From NCBI GenBank assembly GCA_027494115.1, contig JAOSJL010000001.1, positions 248,001 through 312,000 on the forward strand: DNA of 64,000 nucleotides, in the 5' to 3' direction. The first letter of the stretch is position 1. Every line of letters starts with the position of its first letter. Below, piece by piece: positions 36,484-46,935 of this stretch. The position numbers and the translations under genes are program-made. Under the pieces are notes generated by a model, which saw nothing but the letters and a program-made list of their open reading frames with translations, had not been told where the DNA came from and ran no database searches. This DNA is from Acidimicrobiia bacterium. Its GTDB lineage: Bacteria > Actinomycetota > Acidimicrobiia > IMCC26256 > JAOSJL01.

Positions 36484-38205
36484 CAGTGTCCACCCTCGCC
36501 TTCGCTCGGTCCCAGAATGATGTCGTCGTTCGATCCACCGGCCGGAACCATCGGATACACCTTCTCGGTGTAGTCGACACGAAAGTCGATGACGACCGGG
36601 CGGTCGTTGATCGCGTTGGCCTTCTCGATCGTCGGGGCGACGTCGGCCGCGTTGTCCACGCGAAAGCCCACACATCCCATCGCCTCGGCCCACATGACGT
36701 AGTCGGGCAGATCAGGCGAGAGGTACACCTCGCTGTAGCGCTCCTCGTAGAAGAGCTCCTGCCACTGGCGCACCATGCCCAGATAGGCATTGTTGAGGAT
36801 CGCGATCTTGACGGGAATCTGTTCGGCAGCTGCGGTCACGAGCTCCTGGGCGGTCATCTGGAAGCAACCGTCACCGTCGACCGCCCACACCGTGCGCTCG
36901 GGCATACCCGCCTTCGCTCCGATAGCGGCCGGCACCGCGAAGCCCATCGTGCCCAGGCCCCCGGAGTTCACGAAGGTGTAGGGCTGCGTGAACTGCCAGT
37001 ACTGACTGGTCCACATCTGGTGCTGGCCGACACCCGCCACGACGATCGTGCCGTCGGGCGCCTGGTCACGCAGTTGCTCGAGGCAGTACTGGGGCTTCAG
37101 GGGGCCACCTTCCACCTGCTCGTAGCGAAGAGGAAAGTCTCTCTTCCATCCGTCGATCTGCGCGTCCCACGAGGATCGGTCGTGCAGAGACTCGTTCGCC
37201 AACAGCTTCTTCGTCTCGGCCACGATCCCCTCGATGACCTGGCGGGCATCGCCGACGATCGGCACGTCGGGACGCCGCACCTTGCCGATCTCGGCGGGAT
37301 CGATGTCGACGTGGACGACGTTCGCGTCGGGAGCGAACGCGTCGATCTTTCCTGTCACGCGATCATCGAAACGAGAACCGAGTGCCAGGAGCAGATCGCA
37401 CTTCTGGATCGCCGTCACCGCGGTGTAGTTGCCGTGCATACCGGGCATCCCGAGTGCCAGGTCGTGATCGTCGGGAAACGCGCCGCGGGCCGTCAGCGTG
37501 GTGACGACATGGATATCGGTGAGCTCGGCGAGCTCGCGCAGAGCCTCGGCGGCGCGGGCCTTGAGGATCCCACCTCCGGCGTAGATGACGGGCCGCTGCG
37601 CGTCCACGATGAGGCGCGCCGCCTCCTTGATCATGCGCGGGTGACCTCGGGTCGTCGGGCTGTATCCGGGCATGTCGACGTCGTCGGGCCAGAACCACTC
37701 CATCATCTGATTACTGATGTCTTTCGGGAAGTCGATGAGCACCGGACCGGGTCGACCGGTCGTAGCGACGTGGAACGCCTCCCGCACGACAGTCGGGATG
37801 TCGGCGGCATCGGTGATCAACCAGTTGTGCTTCGTCACCGGCATCGTGATGCCGGTGGTGTCCACATTCCTGGAAGGCATCGGAACCGATCGCCGAGGTC
37901 GCCACCTGGCCCGTCACCACCACCAGGGGGACGGAATCGAGCATGGCATTCGCGAGCGGCGTCACGATGTTGGTGGCGGCGGGGCCGCTCGTCACCATGG
38001 CCACGCCCGGGCGGCCCGTCGCCTGGGCGTAGCCCTCGGCCATGTGACCGGCTCCCTGCTCATGGCGCACGAGCACGTGGCGGATCGACGACTCGATCAG
38101 CGGGTCGTACACCGGCAGGATCGCCCCGCCGGGAATACCGAACATGACCTCGACGTCCATCATTTCGAGGCTTCTGATGAGGGCCTGGGCTCCGGTGAGT
38201 TGCAT
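36483..38205 (-). CDS. ilvB: Acetolactate synthase catalytic (large) subunit (one frame break)
   Basis: About 573 residues, thiamin-diphosphate enzyme making acetolactate from pyruvate. Marks: [18 protein letters not shown], the catalytic Glu in [29 protein letters not shown], central FAD-type domain with [11 protein letters not shown], and the thiamin motif [17 protein letters not shown] with ILNNAYLG. Removing one T near 37871 joins SDAFQE to [14 protein letters not shown] lies 7 bases before the ATG. Upstream is a leader peptide, a hairpin and a terminator that probably attenuate the operon. Confidence 0.96.
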
Positions 38206-38268
38206 GTCGTCTTCCTTGTCCTTGTTCAGAGATCGACATCGGTGGTCGTGGTGACGGAATCGGGAACG

Positions 38269-38294
38269 AAAAACCCCCCGCCGGAGCGAGGGGT
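38269..38294 (-). terminator. Intrinsic terminator (attenuator) in the ilvBNC leader
   Basis: On the minus strand a 9-bp stem, ACCCCTCGC with GCGGGGGGT and loop TCCG, runs into TTTTT. It lies 63 bases before ilvB and there is no minus-strand gene upstream to terminate, so it must act on the ilv leader itself. Confidence 0.8.
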
Positions 38295-38300
38295 GAATCA

Positions 38301-38330
38301 GCGTACGGACGCGTCGGGGCGCCCGTACGC
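38301..38330 (-). promoter_or_regulatory. Stem-loop 1 of the ilv leader
   Basis: GCGTACGG and CCGTACGC form a perfect 8-bp stem around 14 bases. Its first base is also the last base of the leader-peptide stop codon, so a ribosome stalled at the final Leu/Val codons would cover its 5' arm. Confidence 0.7.
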
Positions 38331-38407
38331 TACGGAACTACGAGAAGCGCTGTGGCCGGTGCGCTCCAGGTCGGTGCGCTGAAGAAGGCAGGGCGTGCTC
38401 GGTCCAT
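38330..38407 (-). CDS. ilv operon leader peptide (Leu-Leu-Val-Val)
   Basis: 25 codons from an ATG preceded by GAAGG, ending ALLVVP-stop. The codons CTT CTC GTA GTT form a run of two Leu and two Val just before the stop; CTT, GTA and GTT are unusual choices for such a GC-rich gene set. The frame ends on the first base of a stem-loop followed by a terminator. This is the design of ribosome-mediated attenuation by branched-chain amino acids. A TTGCGG and AAGAAT pair with 17 bases between them, slightly upstream, could be the promoter. Confidence 0.75.
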   Translation of the reverse strand: MDRARPAFFSAPTWSAPATALLVVP

Positions 38408-38508
38408 GGAGCCTTCATTCTTCACGATTCGGCGTTCTCCCGCAAGTCCATTCAGTTCCGGGGCGATACGGCCGATCAGAACCCACAGCGCCAGCGATCG
38501 GAGGAACG

Positions 38509-39873
38509 GTGTCCGACACCGGAACGGACCGAACCGCGCGCGATCCCGATGTCGCCGCGACGGCTCAGGACGAGGAGGCCGCACGCGCCGTCGTCGTCTC
38601 GATGTTCCACCGCGCTCTCGCGCTCTCGGTCGTGCTCATGGGCACCGTCTGTGTGGTCGCCGGGCTCCTCGCGCACCAGTTGTTTCCAAACGTCGAGGCG
38701 GGAGCGGGAACGGCTCTCATCACCGCGGCATTCCTCGTGGCGATCGTGGTCCCGGTGTCAGTCGTCCTGGAACACCGTGTCGTCCTGCATCGGGCCATCA
38801 GCCTGCGGGCGCGGACACTCGCCCGTGAGCGCGAGATGCGCCGCGCGGCGGAGCAGCGCGAACTGGAAGCACGACTGTCGCGGGGCTTCGAGATGGCCGA
38901 TACCCAGGCCGACGCGGTTCGGGTCATTCGCCGAGCGATGGAGCTGATGCTCCCCGACAGGCCCAGCGAGCTCCTGCTCGCCGACAACAGCCATGCCCAC
39001 CTCGAGCGCGTCATCCACGCGGCCCCGAACGGCCGGAGCGCGGCGTGCCCCGTCCAGTCACCGAGCGGCTGCGTGGCGGCGCGACGCTCGCAACCCGTGT
39101 CGTTCCCGAGTGGCGAGGACCTCGCCTCGTGCCCCCATCTGAGGGGGCGACCCGAGGGTGACGTCTCTGCCTGCTGCGTCCCCGTGTCCATCATGGGTCG
39201 CTCGGTCGGGGTCCTCCACTCGACAGGACCGGCGGGCTCGGAGGTCGACCCCGATGTCGTGGAACGCCTCCAGGTCCTCGCCAACCAGGCTGGGAGTCGC
39301 CTCGGGCTGCTCCGCGTCATGGAGGAAACGAGCCTCCAGGCCACCACCGACGAGCTGACCGGGCTCCTCAACCGCCGGAGCATGGACGACCGGCTGGGCG
39401 CGCTCTACGCCGCGCGGCACGGATTCGCACTGGCACTCTGCGGAATCGACAGCTTCGAGGATCTGCACCGCGACCGCGGCACCGAGGCCGCCGATCGCGT
39501 CTTGCGCGCCTTCGCCGGAATCCTCCGGGCGGAGCTCCGGCCCGACGACCTGCTCGGTCGTCGCAACGGTGGAGAGTTCGTGATCGCTCTCCCCGACGCC
39601 GACGTCGAGGAGACGGTCGCCGTGTTCGAACGCATTCGGGAGCGGGTGAGCGTCCGCCCCGACGATGGCGAAGGTCCCCACGTCACGATGAGCTGCGGCG
39701 TCGTCACCTCCGCCGACGCCCTGGACGTGGCGGATCTCATGGCGCGGGCCGAGAGTGCCCTGATGACCGCGCACGAGTCGGGCCACAACAGAGTCGTCGC
39801 CGGCACGGTGCTTCCGGAACTGTCCGAGACCGGGGCGGTCGACGAAACGAGCGAAGCCGAAGGGGTCCCGTGA
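38509..39873 (+). CDS. Membrane GAF-GGDEF protein with degenerate active site
   Basis: 454 residues from a GTG after GGAGGA. Two membrane helices (ALALSVVLMGTVCVVAGLL and ALITAAFLVAIVVPVSVVL), a coiled linker, a Cys-containing GAF-like domain (AACPVQSPSGCVAAR, SCPHL, SACCVPVSIMG) and a GGDEF domain. The signature is NGGEF rather than GGDEF/GGEEF and the first metal Asp is Gly (CGIDSFED), so it should not make c-di-GMP. The RxxD inhibitory site five residues before the signature is kept (RPDD), so it may bind c-di-GMP. Its stop overlaps the start of an intact paralogue. Confidence 0.85.
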   Translation: MSDTGTDRTARDPDVAATAQDEEAARAVVVSMFHRALALSVVLMGTVCVVAGLLAHQLFPNVEAGAGTALITAAFLVAIVVPVSVVLEHRVVLHRAISLRARTLAREREMRRAAEQRELEARLSRGFEMADTQADAVRVIRRAMELMLPDRPSELLLADNSHAHLERVIHAAPNGRSAACPVQSPSGCVAARRSQPVSFPSGEDLASCPHLRGRPEGDVSACCVPVSIMGRSVGVLHSTGPAGSEVDPDVVERLQVLANQAGSRLGLLRVMEETSLQATTDELTGLLNRRSMDDRLGALYAARHGFALALCGIDSFEDLHRDRGTEAADRVLRAFAGILRAELRPDDLLGRRNGGEFVIALPDADVEETVAVFERIRERVSVRPDDGEGPHVTMSCGVVTSADALDVADLMARAESALMTAHESGHNRVVAGTVLPELSETGAVDETSEAEGVP

Positions 39874-41183
39874 GCCGCGAGAGCCCCTACGCCTCGATCG
39901 TTCGCCAGTACATCCCTGCCGTCGCGATCTTCGTCGGGTCATTCGTCTCCGTGCTGGTGATCAACGAAGCCGTCGGGGGACCGGAGGGAATCGCGCGGGC
40001 ACTGCTCGTCGGCGTCGCCGGCTCCGTCATCGGAGTGACCATCGCCGGCGTGGTGATCGTCCGCCCGTACGAAGTTCGGATGATCGAGCGCCGGCGCCGG
40101 GCCGCGCGCGAGGAGAGGCTCTACCGAATCGGAGCATCTCGGCGCGAATTCGAGACGAACCTGGGGATCGCTCTCGAAATGACCGAGACGGAAGAGGACG
40201 CTCTCGAATTGGCGGAACGCGCGCTGAGAACCGCCGCTCCCGACACTTGGGCGGAGGTCCTCGCGGCCGACAAGGGCACAGAGGACCTCCGGCGAGTGGC
40301 GGTGTGCTCGGTGGACGGGGAACCCCCGATGTGCTCCGTCGAGTCACCCGACCGGTGCCCCGCCGCGCGGAACTCTCGGACCCTCACGTTCTCCGACAGT
40401 GATTCCATCGACGCGTGTCCCCGGCTTGCGGACCGGCCACAGGGTCGCTGCTCGGCGACGTGTGTTCCCCTGTCGATCATGGGCCAGACCGTGGGAGTGG
40501 TCCACGTGACCGGCGAACCGGGTTCGTCGATCGACGATCGCGTCACGGAGGATCTCGAAACGCTGGCCCTCCACCTGGGTCAGCGACTGGGAATGCTGCG
40601 GGTCATGGCCGAGACGCAGCTCGAGGCCTCCACCGACGGTCTCACGGGGCTTCTGAACCGACGGAGTCTCGAAAGCAGGATCCGGGTCCTCAGGAACCAG
40701 GGGACGCCGTTCGTCTTCGCCATGGCGGATCTGGACCATTTCAAGAGGCTCAACGACACACACGGCCACGAAGCCGGCGACCGGGCACTACGCCTGTTCG
40801 CGAACGTGCTACGGCGCAGCGTGCGACCGGTCGATCTCGTGTGCCGCTACGGCGGGGAGGAGTTCGCGATCGTGCTGGCCGAGAGCACTCTCGACGAGGC
40901 GACGCGGACGATGGAGCGGCTGCGGGAGCACCTCGCTCTTGCGCTCCACCGGGGAAGCGTGCCGCGCTTCACCGTCAGCATCGGTCTGGCCGAACAGGGA
41001 CCCGATGAGGACCTGGCAGATCTGGCACGACGCGCGGACACCGCGCTCTACGCGGCAAAGGACGCGGGCCGTAACCGTGTCGTCGCCGCCCCGATCGCAG
41101 GGCTGGAGGTCGAAGACACGGCGATCGCCGAGGCAGAAGTCGCGGACTCAGGGCGTGGTGATGGCGCCGTCCTGGGCACCTGA
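39870..41183 (+). CDS. Membrane GAF-GGDEF diguanylate cyclase
   Basis: 437 residues. Two N-terminal helices ([18 protein letters not shown] and [21 protein letters not shown]), coiled linker, GAF-like domain with the same Cys pattern as its neighbour ([37 protein letters not shown]), then a full GGDEF domain: [23 protein letters not shown] inhibitory site and YGGEEF. It should make c-di-GMP. GTG start coupled to the upstream paralogue (GTGA). The last 36 bases overlap the 3' end of ilvD. Confidence 0.9.
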   Translation: MSRESPYASIVRQYIPAVAIFVGSFVSVLVINEAVGGPEGIARALLVGVAGSVIGVTIAGVVIVRPYEVRMIERRRRAAREERLYRIGASRREFETNLGIALEMTETEEDALELAERALRTAAPDTWAEVLAADKGTEDLRRVAVCSVDGEPPMCSVESPDRCPAARNSRTLTFSDSDSIDACPRLADRPQGRCSATCVPLSIMGQTVGVVHVTGEPGSSIDDRVTEDLETLALHLGQRLGMLRVMAETQLEASTDGLTGLLNRRSLESRIRVLRNQGTPFVFAMADLDHFKRLNDTHGHEAGDRALRLFANVLRRSVRPVDLVCRYGGEEFAIVLAESTLDEATRTMERLREHLALALHRGSVPRFTVSIGLAEQGPDEDLADLARRADTALYAAKDAGRNRVVAAPIAGLEVEDTAIAEAEVADSGRGDGAVLGT

Positions 41184-42874
41184 CGCGAGCTTGGCGTACT
41201 TGGCCAGAAAACCCGAGGTGTAGCGCGGTTCGGGGCGTTTCCAGTCGGCACGTCGCCGCTCGAGCTCCTCCGGTTCGACCACCAGCTCGATCGTGTGTTC
41301 CTCGGCGTCGATGAGGATCCGGTCTCCGTCGGCGACGAGAGCTATCGGGCCTCCCTCGACCGCTTCGGGCGCCACGTGACCGACGCAGTACCCGTGGGTT
41401 CCCCCGAGAATCGACCGTCGGTGATCAGAGCCGCGTCGGCTCCGCGCCCCGCACCCTTCATCGCTCCGGTGACGGCGAGCATCTCGCGCATACCGGGCCC
41501 GCCCTTCGGTCCTTCGTAGCGGATCACGACGACGTCGCCCGCCTCGACACGTCCGGCGAGGATCGCCTCCATGGCGAGTTCCTCACCGTCGAAGACTTTC
41601 GCCGTTCCCTCGAAACGCAGTTCGTCGATCCCGGCGACCTTCACCACAGCACCCTCGGGAGCGAGCGACCCACGCAGCACCGAGATACCTCCCATGGCGT
41701 GGATCGGCTCGGTGAGCCGATGGAGGACCTCGCCATCGGGTTCCGGCGGCGCGTCCGCCTCGAGATTCTCGGCCACCGTGCGACCGGTGACGGTCAGAGC
41801 GTCGCCGTGGAGCAGTCCCGCATCGAGAAGCTCGCGCATCACGACCGGGACCCCGCCCACGCGGTCGATGTCGGTCATGTGGTACTGCCCGTGCGGTTTC
41901 GTGTCGGCGATGTGTGGCACCCGCGAGCCGATCCGGTTGAAGTCGTCGAGGTCGAGCTCGACACGTGCTTCGCGCGCGATGGCCAACAGGTGGAGCACGG
42001 CGTTGGTCGAGCCACCCAGCGCCATCGTGACCGCGATCGCGTTCTCGAAGGCTTCCCGCGTGAGAATCGCGCGGGGCCGAATGTCTTCCTCGAGCAGCCG
42101 GACCACGGCCTCACCGCTGGCAAACGCGGCGTCGTCGCGCCGACGGTCGACCGCCGGCGGAGTGGCCGAACCGGGAAGGCTCATCCCGAGCGCTTCGGCG
42201 ATCGAGGCCATCGTGTTGGCCGTGAACATCCCGGCGCACGAACCCTCGGTGGGACACGCACGGCGCTCGATCTCGTCGAGCTCGTCGCCGGACATCGTTC
42301 CTGCGGCACACGAGCCCACGGCCTCGAAGACACTCACGATGTCGAGCGTCTCGTCGCGCAGGTGTCCCGGCAGGATCGAGCCTCCGTAGAGGAACGTGGA
42401 AGGAACGTTGCACCGCGCGGCGGCCATGAGCATTCCGGGGAGGCTCTTGTCGCACCCGGCGAATGTGACAAGAGCGTCGAAGCGCTCCGCGTGCATCATG
42501 CACTCGACCGAGTCGGCGATCAGCTCACGGCTGACGAGCGAACCACGCATTCCCTCGTGTCCCATTGCGATGCCGTCGGAAACCGCGATCGTGACGAACT
42601 CGATCGGGAAGGCGCCCGCGGCGCGGATTCCGTCCTTCGCCCGCTTGGCCAACCGGTCCAGCGGGAGGTTGCACGGCGTCACCTCGTTCCAGGACGATGC
42701 GACCGCTACCTGTGCCTTCGGGAAATCCTCGTCGGTCATTCCGATCGCCCGGAGCATCGCCCGGGCAGGAGCGCGCTCCATGCCGTCGGTGACCTCGAAG
42801 CTGTGGATCTTGACGCCGTGAGCGCGCTCCGGCTGATCGCCCCGGTCGCCCTCGCTACGCTGGTCGTTTTCCAT
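41148..42874 (-). CDS. ilvD: Dihydroxy-acid dehydratase (one frame break)
   Basis: About 575 residues, Fe-S dehydratase of valine and isoleucine synthesis. Cluster-binding Cys occur in [27 protein letters not shown] and [16 protein letters not shown]. The C-terminal catalytic Ser region reads [23 protein letters not shown] after adding one G near 41403. GSTNAVLHL and [10 protein letters not shown] are also conserved. The ATG follows a TACGCT element by 6 bases. It is separate from ilvBNC and does not share its leader. Confidence 0.95.
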
Positions 42875-42880
42875 GGGGTC

Positions 42881-42886
42881 AGCGTA
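42881..42886 (-). promoter_or_regulatory. -10 element for ilvD
   Basis: TACGCT, 6 bases before the ATG, no Shine-Dalgarno between; a leaderless ilvD message is likely. Confidence 0.5.
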
Positions 42887-42907
42887 TCCGGGCCTCACCG
42901 AAGATCA

Positions 42908-42952
42908 TGATGCGTCTGTGGCGCGCGCTATGCGGACCTGAGGGACGCATCA
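42908..42952. promoter_or_regulatory. Widely spaced inverted repeat between ilvD and the LLM oxidoreductase
   Basis: TGATGCGTC and GACGCATCA are perfect 9-bp arms separated by 27 bases, in the divergent intergenic region, with the right arm ending 18 bases before the oxidoreductase start. Candidate binding site for a regulator contacting two half-sites. Confidence 0.4.
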
Positions 42953-42970
42953 AACGGGAGGAACGGTCAG

Positions 42971-43984
42971 ATGAAGGTCGATTCCGCGCTGGTGGAGGGA
43001 CTCGGTGACGTCCCCGACAAGGCACGCGCCACGGAAGCGCTCGGCTACGACGGTCTGTTCACCTTCGAAGGACCCCATGATCCGTTCTTTCCGCTCGTGC
43101 TCGCCGCCGAGTACACCGAACGGATCGAGCTTTCGACCGCCATCGCCGTGGCCTTCGCCCGCAACCCCATGCTTCTCGCCAATATCGGTTTCGACCTTCA
43201 GAGCACATCGCAGGGACGATTCGTGCTCGGTCTGGGATCACAGATCCGTCCCCACATCCAAAAGCGTTTCTCGATGCCCTGGTCGAAGCCGGCGGCAAGG
43301 ATGCGGGAGATGGTGCTCGCCGTGCGTGCGATCTGGGACTGCTGGCAAGAAGGAGCCGATCTCGATTTCGAGGGCGAGTTCTACACGCACACGCTCATGA
43401 CGCCGTTCTTCAACCCCGGCCCGAACCCGTTCGGTCTCCCGCGGATCGCCGTGGCGGGCGTCGGACCCGCCATGACCCGGGTCGCCGGGGAAGTGGCCGA
43501 CACGTTCCTCGTACACCCGTTCACCACCGAGCGCTTCCTACGGGACCACACGATGCCTGCACTGGAAGAGGGTTTCGCGCGGGGCGGCCGCAGCCGGGAC
43601 GACTTCGAGATCTCCTGGCCGTTGTTCGTCGTGTCGGGTGACACCGAAGAGCAGCGTGCGGCTTCCGCTGTCGGTGCCCGCCGGCAGATGGCGTTCTACG
43701 GTTCGACGCCGGCCTACCGCCCCGTGCTCGAGGCCCACGGGTGGGGTGAACTCCAGACCGAGCTCAACGCCATGTCGAAGCAGGGCCAATGGGCGGAGAT
43801 GGGCGACCTGATCGACGACGAGATACTCGAGACCGTGGCGGTGGTCGGCACACCCGAAGATCTCCCGGCCCTCATCTGCGAGCGGTACGGCGACATCATC
43901 GATCGGATCGCGCTCCACGCCCCCGGAGGTGTCGACGACGAACGGTGGCGCGCGATCCTCGAGGACTTCCAGAAGCGAGGCTGA
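42971..43984 (+). CDS. Luciferase-fold (LLM class) F420-dependent oxidoreductase
   Basis: 337 residues, TIM-barrel protein of the bacterial luciferase superfamily. Marks: EALGYDGLFTFEGPHDPFFPL, LSTAIAVAFARNPMLLANIGFDLQ, GRFVLGLGSQIRPHIQKRF and RIAVAGVGPAMTRVAGEVADTFLVHP. This subset is found in F420-producing actinobacteria, so cofactor F420 is more likely than FMN. A clear GGGAGGA ribosome site lies 8 bases before the ATG. Substrate unknown; no F420 synthesis gene is in the window. Confidence 0.87.
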   Translation: MKVDSALVEGLGDVPDKARATEALGYDGLFTFEGPHDPFFPLVLAAEYTERIELSTAIAVAFARNPMLLANIGFDLQSTSQGRFVLGLGSQIRPHIQKRFSMPWSKPAARMREMVLAVRAIWDCWQEGADLDFEGEFYTHTLMTPFFNPGPNPFGLPRIAVAGVGPAMTRVAGEVADTFLVHPFTTERFLRDHTMPALEEGFARGGRSRDDFEISWPLFVVSGDTEEQRAASAVGARRQMAFYGSTPAYRPVLEAHGWGELQTELNAMSKQGQWAEMGDLIDDEILETVAVVGTPEDLPALICERYGDIIDRIALHAPGGVDDERWRAILEDFQKRG

Positions 43985-44004
43985 TTCCCGTTTCCTCGTC
44001 TCGG

Positions 44005-44027
44005 GCGGCGCAGGATACCCGCGCCGC
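44005..44027. repeat. 23-bp palindrome, REP-like family, unit B
   Basis: Arms GCGGCGCAGG and CCCGCGCCGC around ATA; nine of ten positions pair. The arm sequence differs from the other units but the changes are matched on both sides. It lies between the convergent oxidoreductase and gatB genes, touching the gatB stop codon. Confidence 0.8.
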
Positions 44028-45493
44028 TAACCCTCGCCTCGGGCTTCGAGCCGTTCGTCCAGCAACCTGTTCAGCAGTTGGGGGTTGCCCTGACCCTTGG
44101 TCGCCTTCATCGCCTGGCCCATGAAGAAACCCCGGAGCTTCTTGCGGGTCTTGTCGTCACCCTCCCGGTAACGGGAGACCTCGTCGGGATTCTCCGTGAT
44201 CAATGCGTCGAGAACGGTCACCAGTTCACCCTCGTCGCTCACCTGGGCGAGGGAACGGTCCGCCACGATCCGCTCGGGTCGCTTTCCGTCGGTGAGCGCC
44301 TCGGCGAGCACGTCCTGGGCCAGATTGCGCGAGAGCGTGCCGTCGGCGACGAGCCCGACGAGTTCCGCCAGCCCGTCGGGGGCGAGGGGCAGCACCTCGG
44401 CGGAGAGGCCCGTCTCGTTCAGGTGCGCGAGCACATCGCCCGTCGACCAGTTGACGACATCGCGAGCTGAACCGCCTTCGAGTGCGGCGACCGCACGCTC
44501 CGCGTAGTCGGCCAACGCCGGGTTGCCCACCAGGACCTGCGCGTCGTGATCGGTGATGCCCCAGTCCTCCACGAGCCGTCGGTGTCGTGCCGCCGGGAGC
44601 TCGGGCATGGCCTCGCGAACCGCGTCGCGCATCCCCGCGTCGGGTGACACCGGAACCAGGTCGGGTTCCGGGAAGTAGCGATAGTCGAACGCTTCCTCCT
44701 TGGAACGCATGCCGTGCGTTCGGCCGTCGTCCTCGTCCCAGTGGCGCGTTTCCTGGACGATGCGTTCCCCCCGTTCCCACGCGTCGGATTGGCGCTGGAT
44801 CTCGAAGTCGATCGCCCGCGTGAGCGAGCGAAGCGAGTTCATGTTCTTGACCTCGACCTTGGTGCCGAGCTCCGACGATCCCTCGGGACGCACCGAGACG
44901 TTGGCATCGATGCGCATCGACCCTTCCTCCATCTTCACGTCGGAGACACCGATCGCCGTGAGCACCGCGCGGAGTTGCTCGGCGTACCCACGTGCCTGTT
45001 CCGCACTGCGGATGTCGGGGCGGCTGACGATCTCGAGTAGCGGTACGCCGGCCCGGTTGTAGTCGATGAGCGAATGGCGGGCGTCGTGGATCCGCCCTCC
45101 TCCCCCGACGTGGGTCGTCTTGCCGGTGTCTTCCTCGATGTGGGCGCGCTCCACCCCGATGCGGGCTCCGTCGACGTCCAGGTAGCCGTCGACACAGATC
45201 GGGTCCTCGTACTGACTGATCTGGAAGTCCTTGGGCATGTCGGGATAGAAGTAGTTCTTCCTCGCAAAGATCGACTCTTCGGGCACGGTGAAGTGCATCG
45301 CTTCACCCACCCGCAGCGCGTACTCGACGACCTTCTCGTTGAGGACTGGCAGTGATCCGGGGAGGCCGAGGCACACCGGGCACACGTTGGTGTTGGCCTC
45401 GGCGCCGAACTCGTTGGGGCAGCCGCAGAAGAGCTTGGTGGCCGTCGCCAGCTCGGCATGGACCTCGAGGCCGATGACGGGTTCGACGCTCAC
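44027..45493 (-). CDS. gatB: Asp-tRNA(Asn)/Glu-tRNA(Gln) amidotransferase subunit B
   Basis: 488 residues. It binds the mischarged tRNA and transfers ammonia with ATP. Motifs: [11 protein letters not shown], the zinc site KLFCGCPN with [32 protein letters not shown], and [14 protein letters not shown], then KNMNSLRS and the C-terminal YqeY-like tail ending [15 protein letters not shown]. The GTG start overlaps the gatA stop. Confidence 0.96.
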   Translation of the reverse strand: MSVEPVIGLEVHAELATATKLFCGCPNEFGAEANTNVCPVCLGLPGSLPVLNEKVVEYALRVGEAMHFTVPEESIFARKNYFYPDMPKDFQISQYEDPICVDGYLDVDGARIGVERAHIEEDTGKTTHVGGGGRIHDARHSLIDYNRAGVPLLEIVSRPDIRSAEQARGYAEQLRAVLTAIGVSDVKMEEGSMRIDANVSVRPEGSSELGTKVEVKNMNSLRSLTRAIDFEIQRQSDAWERGERIVQETRHWDEDDGRTHGMRSKEEAFDYRYFPEPDLVPVSPDAGMRDAVREAMPELPAARHRRLVEDWGITDHDAQVLVGNPALADYAERAVAALEGGSARDVVNWSTGDVLAHLNETGLSAEVLPLAPDGLAELVGLVADGTLSRNLAQDVLAEALTDGKRPERIVADRSLAQVSDEGELVTVLDALITENPDEVSRYREGDDKTRKKLRGFFMGQAMKATKGQGNPQLLNRLLDERLEARGEG

Positions 45494-46935
45494 GAGCTCA
45501 CGCCTTCGAGCGCTGCCAACTCGATCGCCCGCGCGACTCGGAACATCACGGGCTCGCCCAGAGCGGGAGCGAGAACCTGGACGCCGATCGGCAATCCGGC
45601 TGCGTCGGTTCCGAACGGAACGTTCATCGCCGGGTGTCCCGAGAGATTCGACGGGACGGTGCACACGTCGCTGAGGTACATCGCGAGCGGATCGTCGACA
45701 CGCTCGCCGAGAGCAAAAGCGGTCGTGGGTGACGTGGGTGACAGCAGGACGTCGTGGTCGCGGTACACGTCGTCGAAGTCCCGGATCACCAGCGTTCTGA
45801 CCCGTTGGGCCGTCCCGTAGTACGCGTCGTAGTAGCCCGCGGAGAGAGCGTACGTCCCGAGCATGATCCGACGCTTGACCTCCGCACCGAAACCGGCCGC
45901 GCGCGTCGCAGCCATCATGGACTCGACGTCGTCACCGTCGACGCGCAACCCGTACCGCACGCCGTCGAAGCGCGCGAGGTTGCTGGACGCCTCGGCGGGC
46001 GCGAGGAGGTAGTAGGCCGACAGCGCCTCGGCCGCGCTCGGCACGGAGACCTCGTCGACGATCGCACCTGCAGCTTCCAGGGCTGTGGCGGCCGACGACG
46101 TCGCCTGCGCGACCTCGGGCTGGAGGCCGTCGACACCGGTCAGCTCCCGGACCAGTCCCACACGCAGTCCCTCCACGCCCTCGTCGAGCCGCGGAGTGAC
46201 GGCCGGAGCGTCTCCGTGGATGGACGTGCTGTCGGCCGGGTCGTGGCCGGCCACCACCTCGAGCCCGACCGCCGCGTCGCGAACGCTGCGGCCGAACGGC
46301 CCGATCTGGTCGAGGCTGCTGGCGAACGCCACGAGCCCGTAGCGCGACACGAGCCCGTAGGTGGGCTTCACCCCCACGACACCACAGAACGAGGCCGGCT
46401 GGCGGATGGACCCGCCCGTGTCGGACCCGAAGGAGAGTGGAACGAGATCGGCACCCACCGCCGCGGCGCTCCCCCCGCTCGATCCGCCCGGGACACGTGC
46501 GGGATCGTGCGGATTGTGGGTGGCCCCGAACGCCGAGTTCTCGGTGGAACTACCCATGGCGAACTCGTCGAGGTTGGTCTTGCCGACGATGACCGCGCCG
46601 GCGTCGACCAGACGACGCACGACCGTCGCGCTGTAAGGGGGCCGCCACCCGTCGAGGATCTTCGACCCGCAGGTGGTCGGGACACCCCGTGTGCAGAAGT
46701 TGTCCTTGAGCGCCACCGGAACGCCGGCCAGCGGGCCCGGATCGTCCCCGGCACGCACCATGGCGTCGACACGATCAGCGGCGGCGCGCGCCTCGTCAGC
46801 CATGACGCGCAGGAACGCGGCCAGGTCGGGGTTTCGGTCCTCGATGGCGCCGAGCGACTCCTCCACGACCTCCCGACCGCTGCGCGCTCCCGATCGAACC
46901 TCGGAAGCGAGCGCCTCCACACCGCCCGCGCTCAC
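45490..46935 (-). CDS. gatA: Asp-tRNA(Asn)/Glu-tRNA(Gln) amidotransferase subunit A
   Basis: 481 residues, the glutaminase subunit. Amidase triad: [26 protein letters not shown] and [16 protein letters not shown] with the nucleophile Ser. GatA-specific strings include [22 protein letters not shown] and [12 protein letters not shown] start overlaps the gatC stop, and its stop overlaps gatB, giving a tightly coupled gatCAB operon. Confidence 0.96.
   Translation of the reverse strand: MSAGGVEALASEVRSGARSGREVVEESLGAIEDRNPDLAAFLRVMADEARAAADRVDAMVRAGDDPGPLAGVPVALKDNFCTRGVPTTCGSKILDGWRPPYSATVVRRLVDAGAVIVGKTNLDEFAMGSSTENSAFGATHNPHDPARVPGGSSGGSAAAVGADLVPLSFGSDTGGSIRQPASFCGVVGVKPTYGLVSRYGLVAFASSLDQIGPFGRSVRDAAVGLEVVAGHDPADSTSIHGDAPAVTPRLDEGVEGLRVGLVRELTGVDGLQPEVAQATSSAATALEAAGAIVDEVSVPSAAEALSAYYLLAPAEASSNLARFDGVRYGLRVDGDDVESMMAATRAAGFGAEVKRRIMLGTYALSAGYYDAYYGTAQRVRTLVIRDFDDVYRDHDVLLSPTSPTTAFALGERVDDPLAMYLSDVCTVPSNLSGHPAMNVPFGTDAAGLPIGVQVLAPALGEPVMFRVARAIELAALEGVSS

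Noticed and set aside
38269-38294. Hairpin as a plus-strand terminator
   Set aside because: The T run appears only when read on the minus strand.
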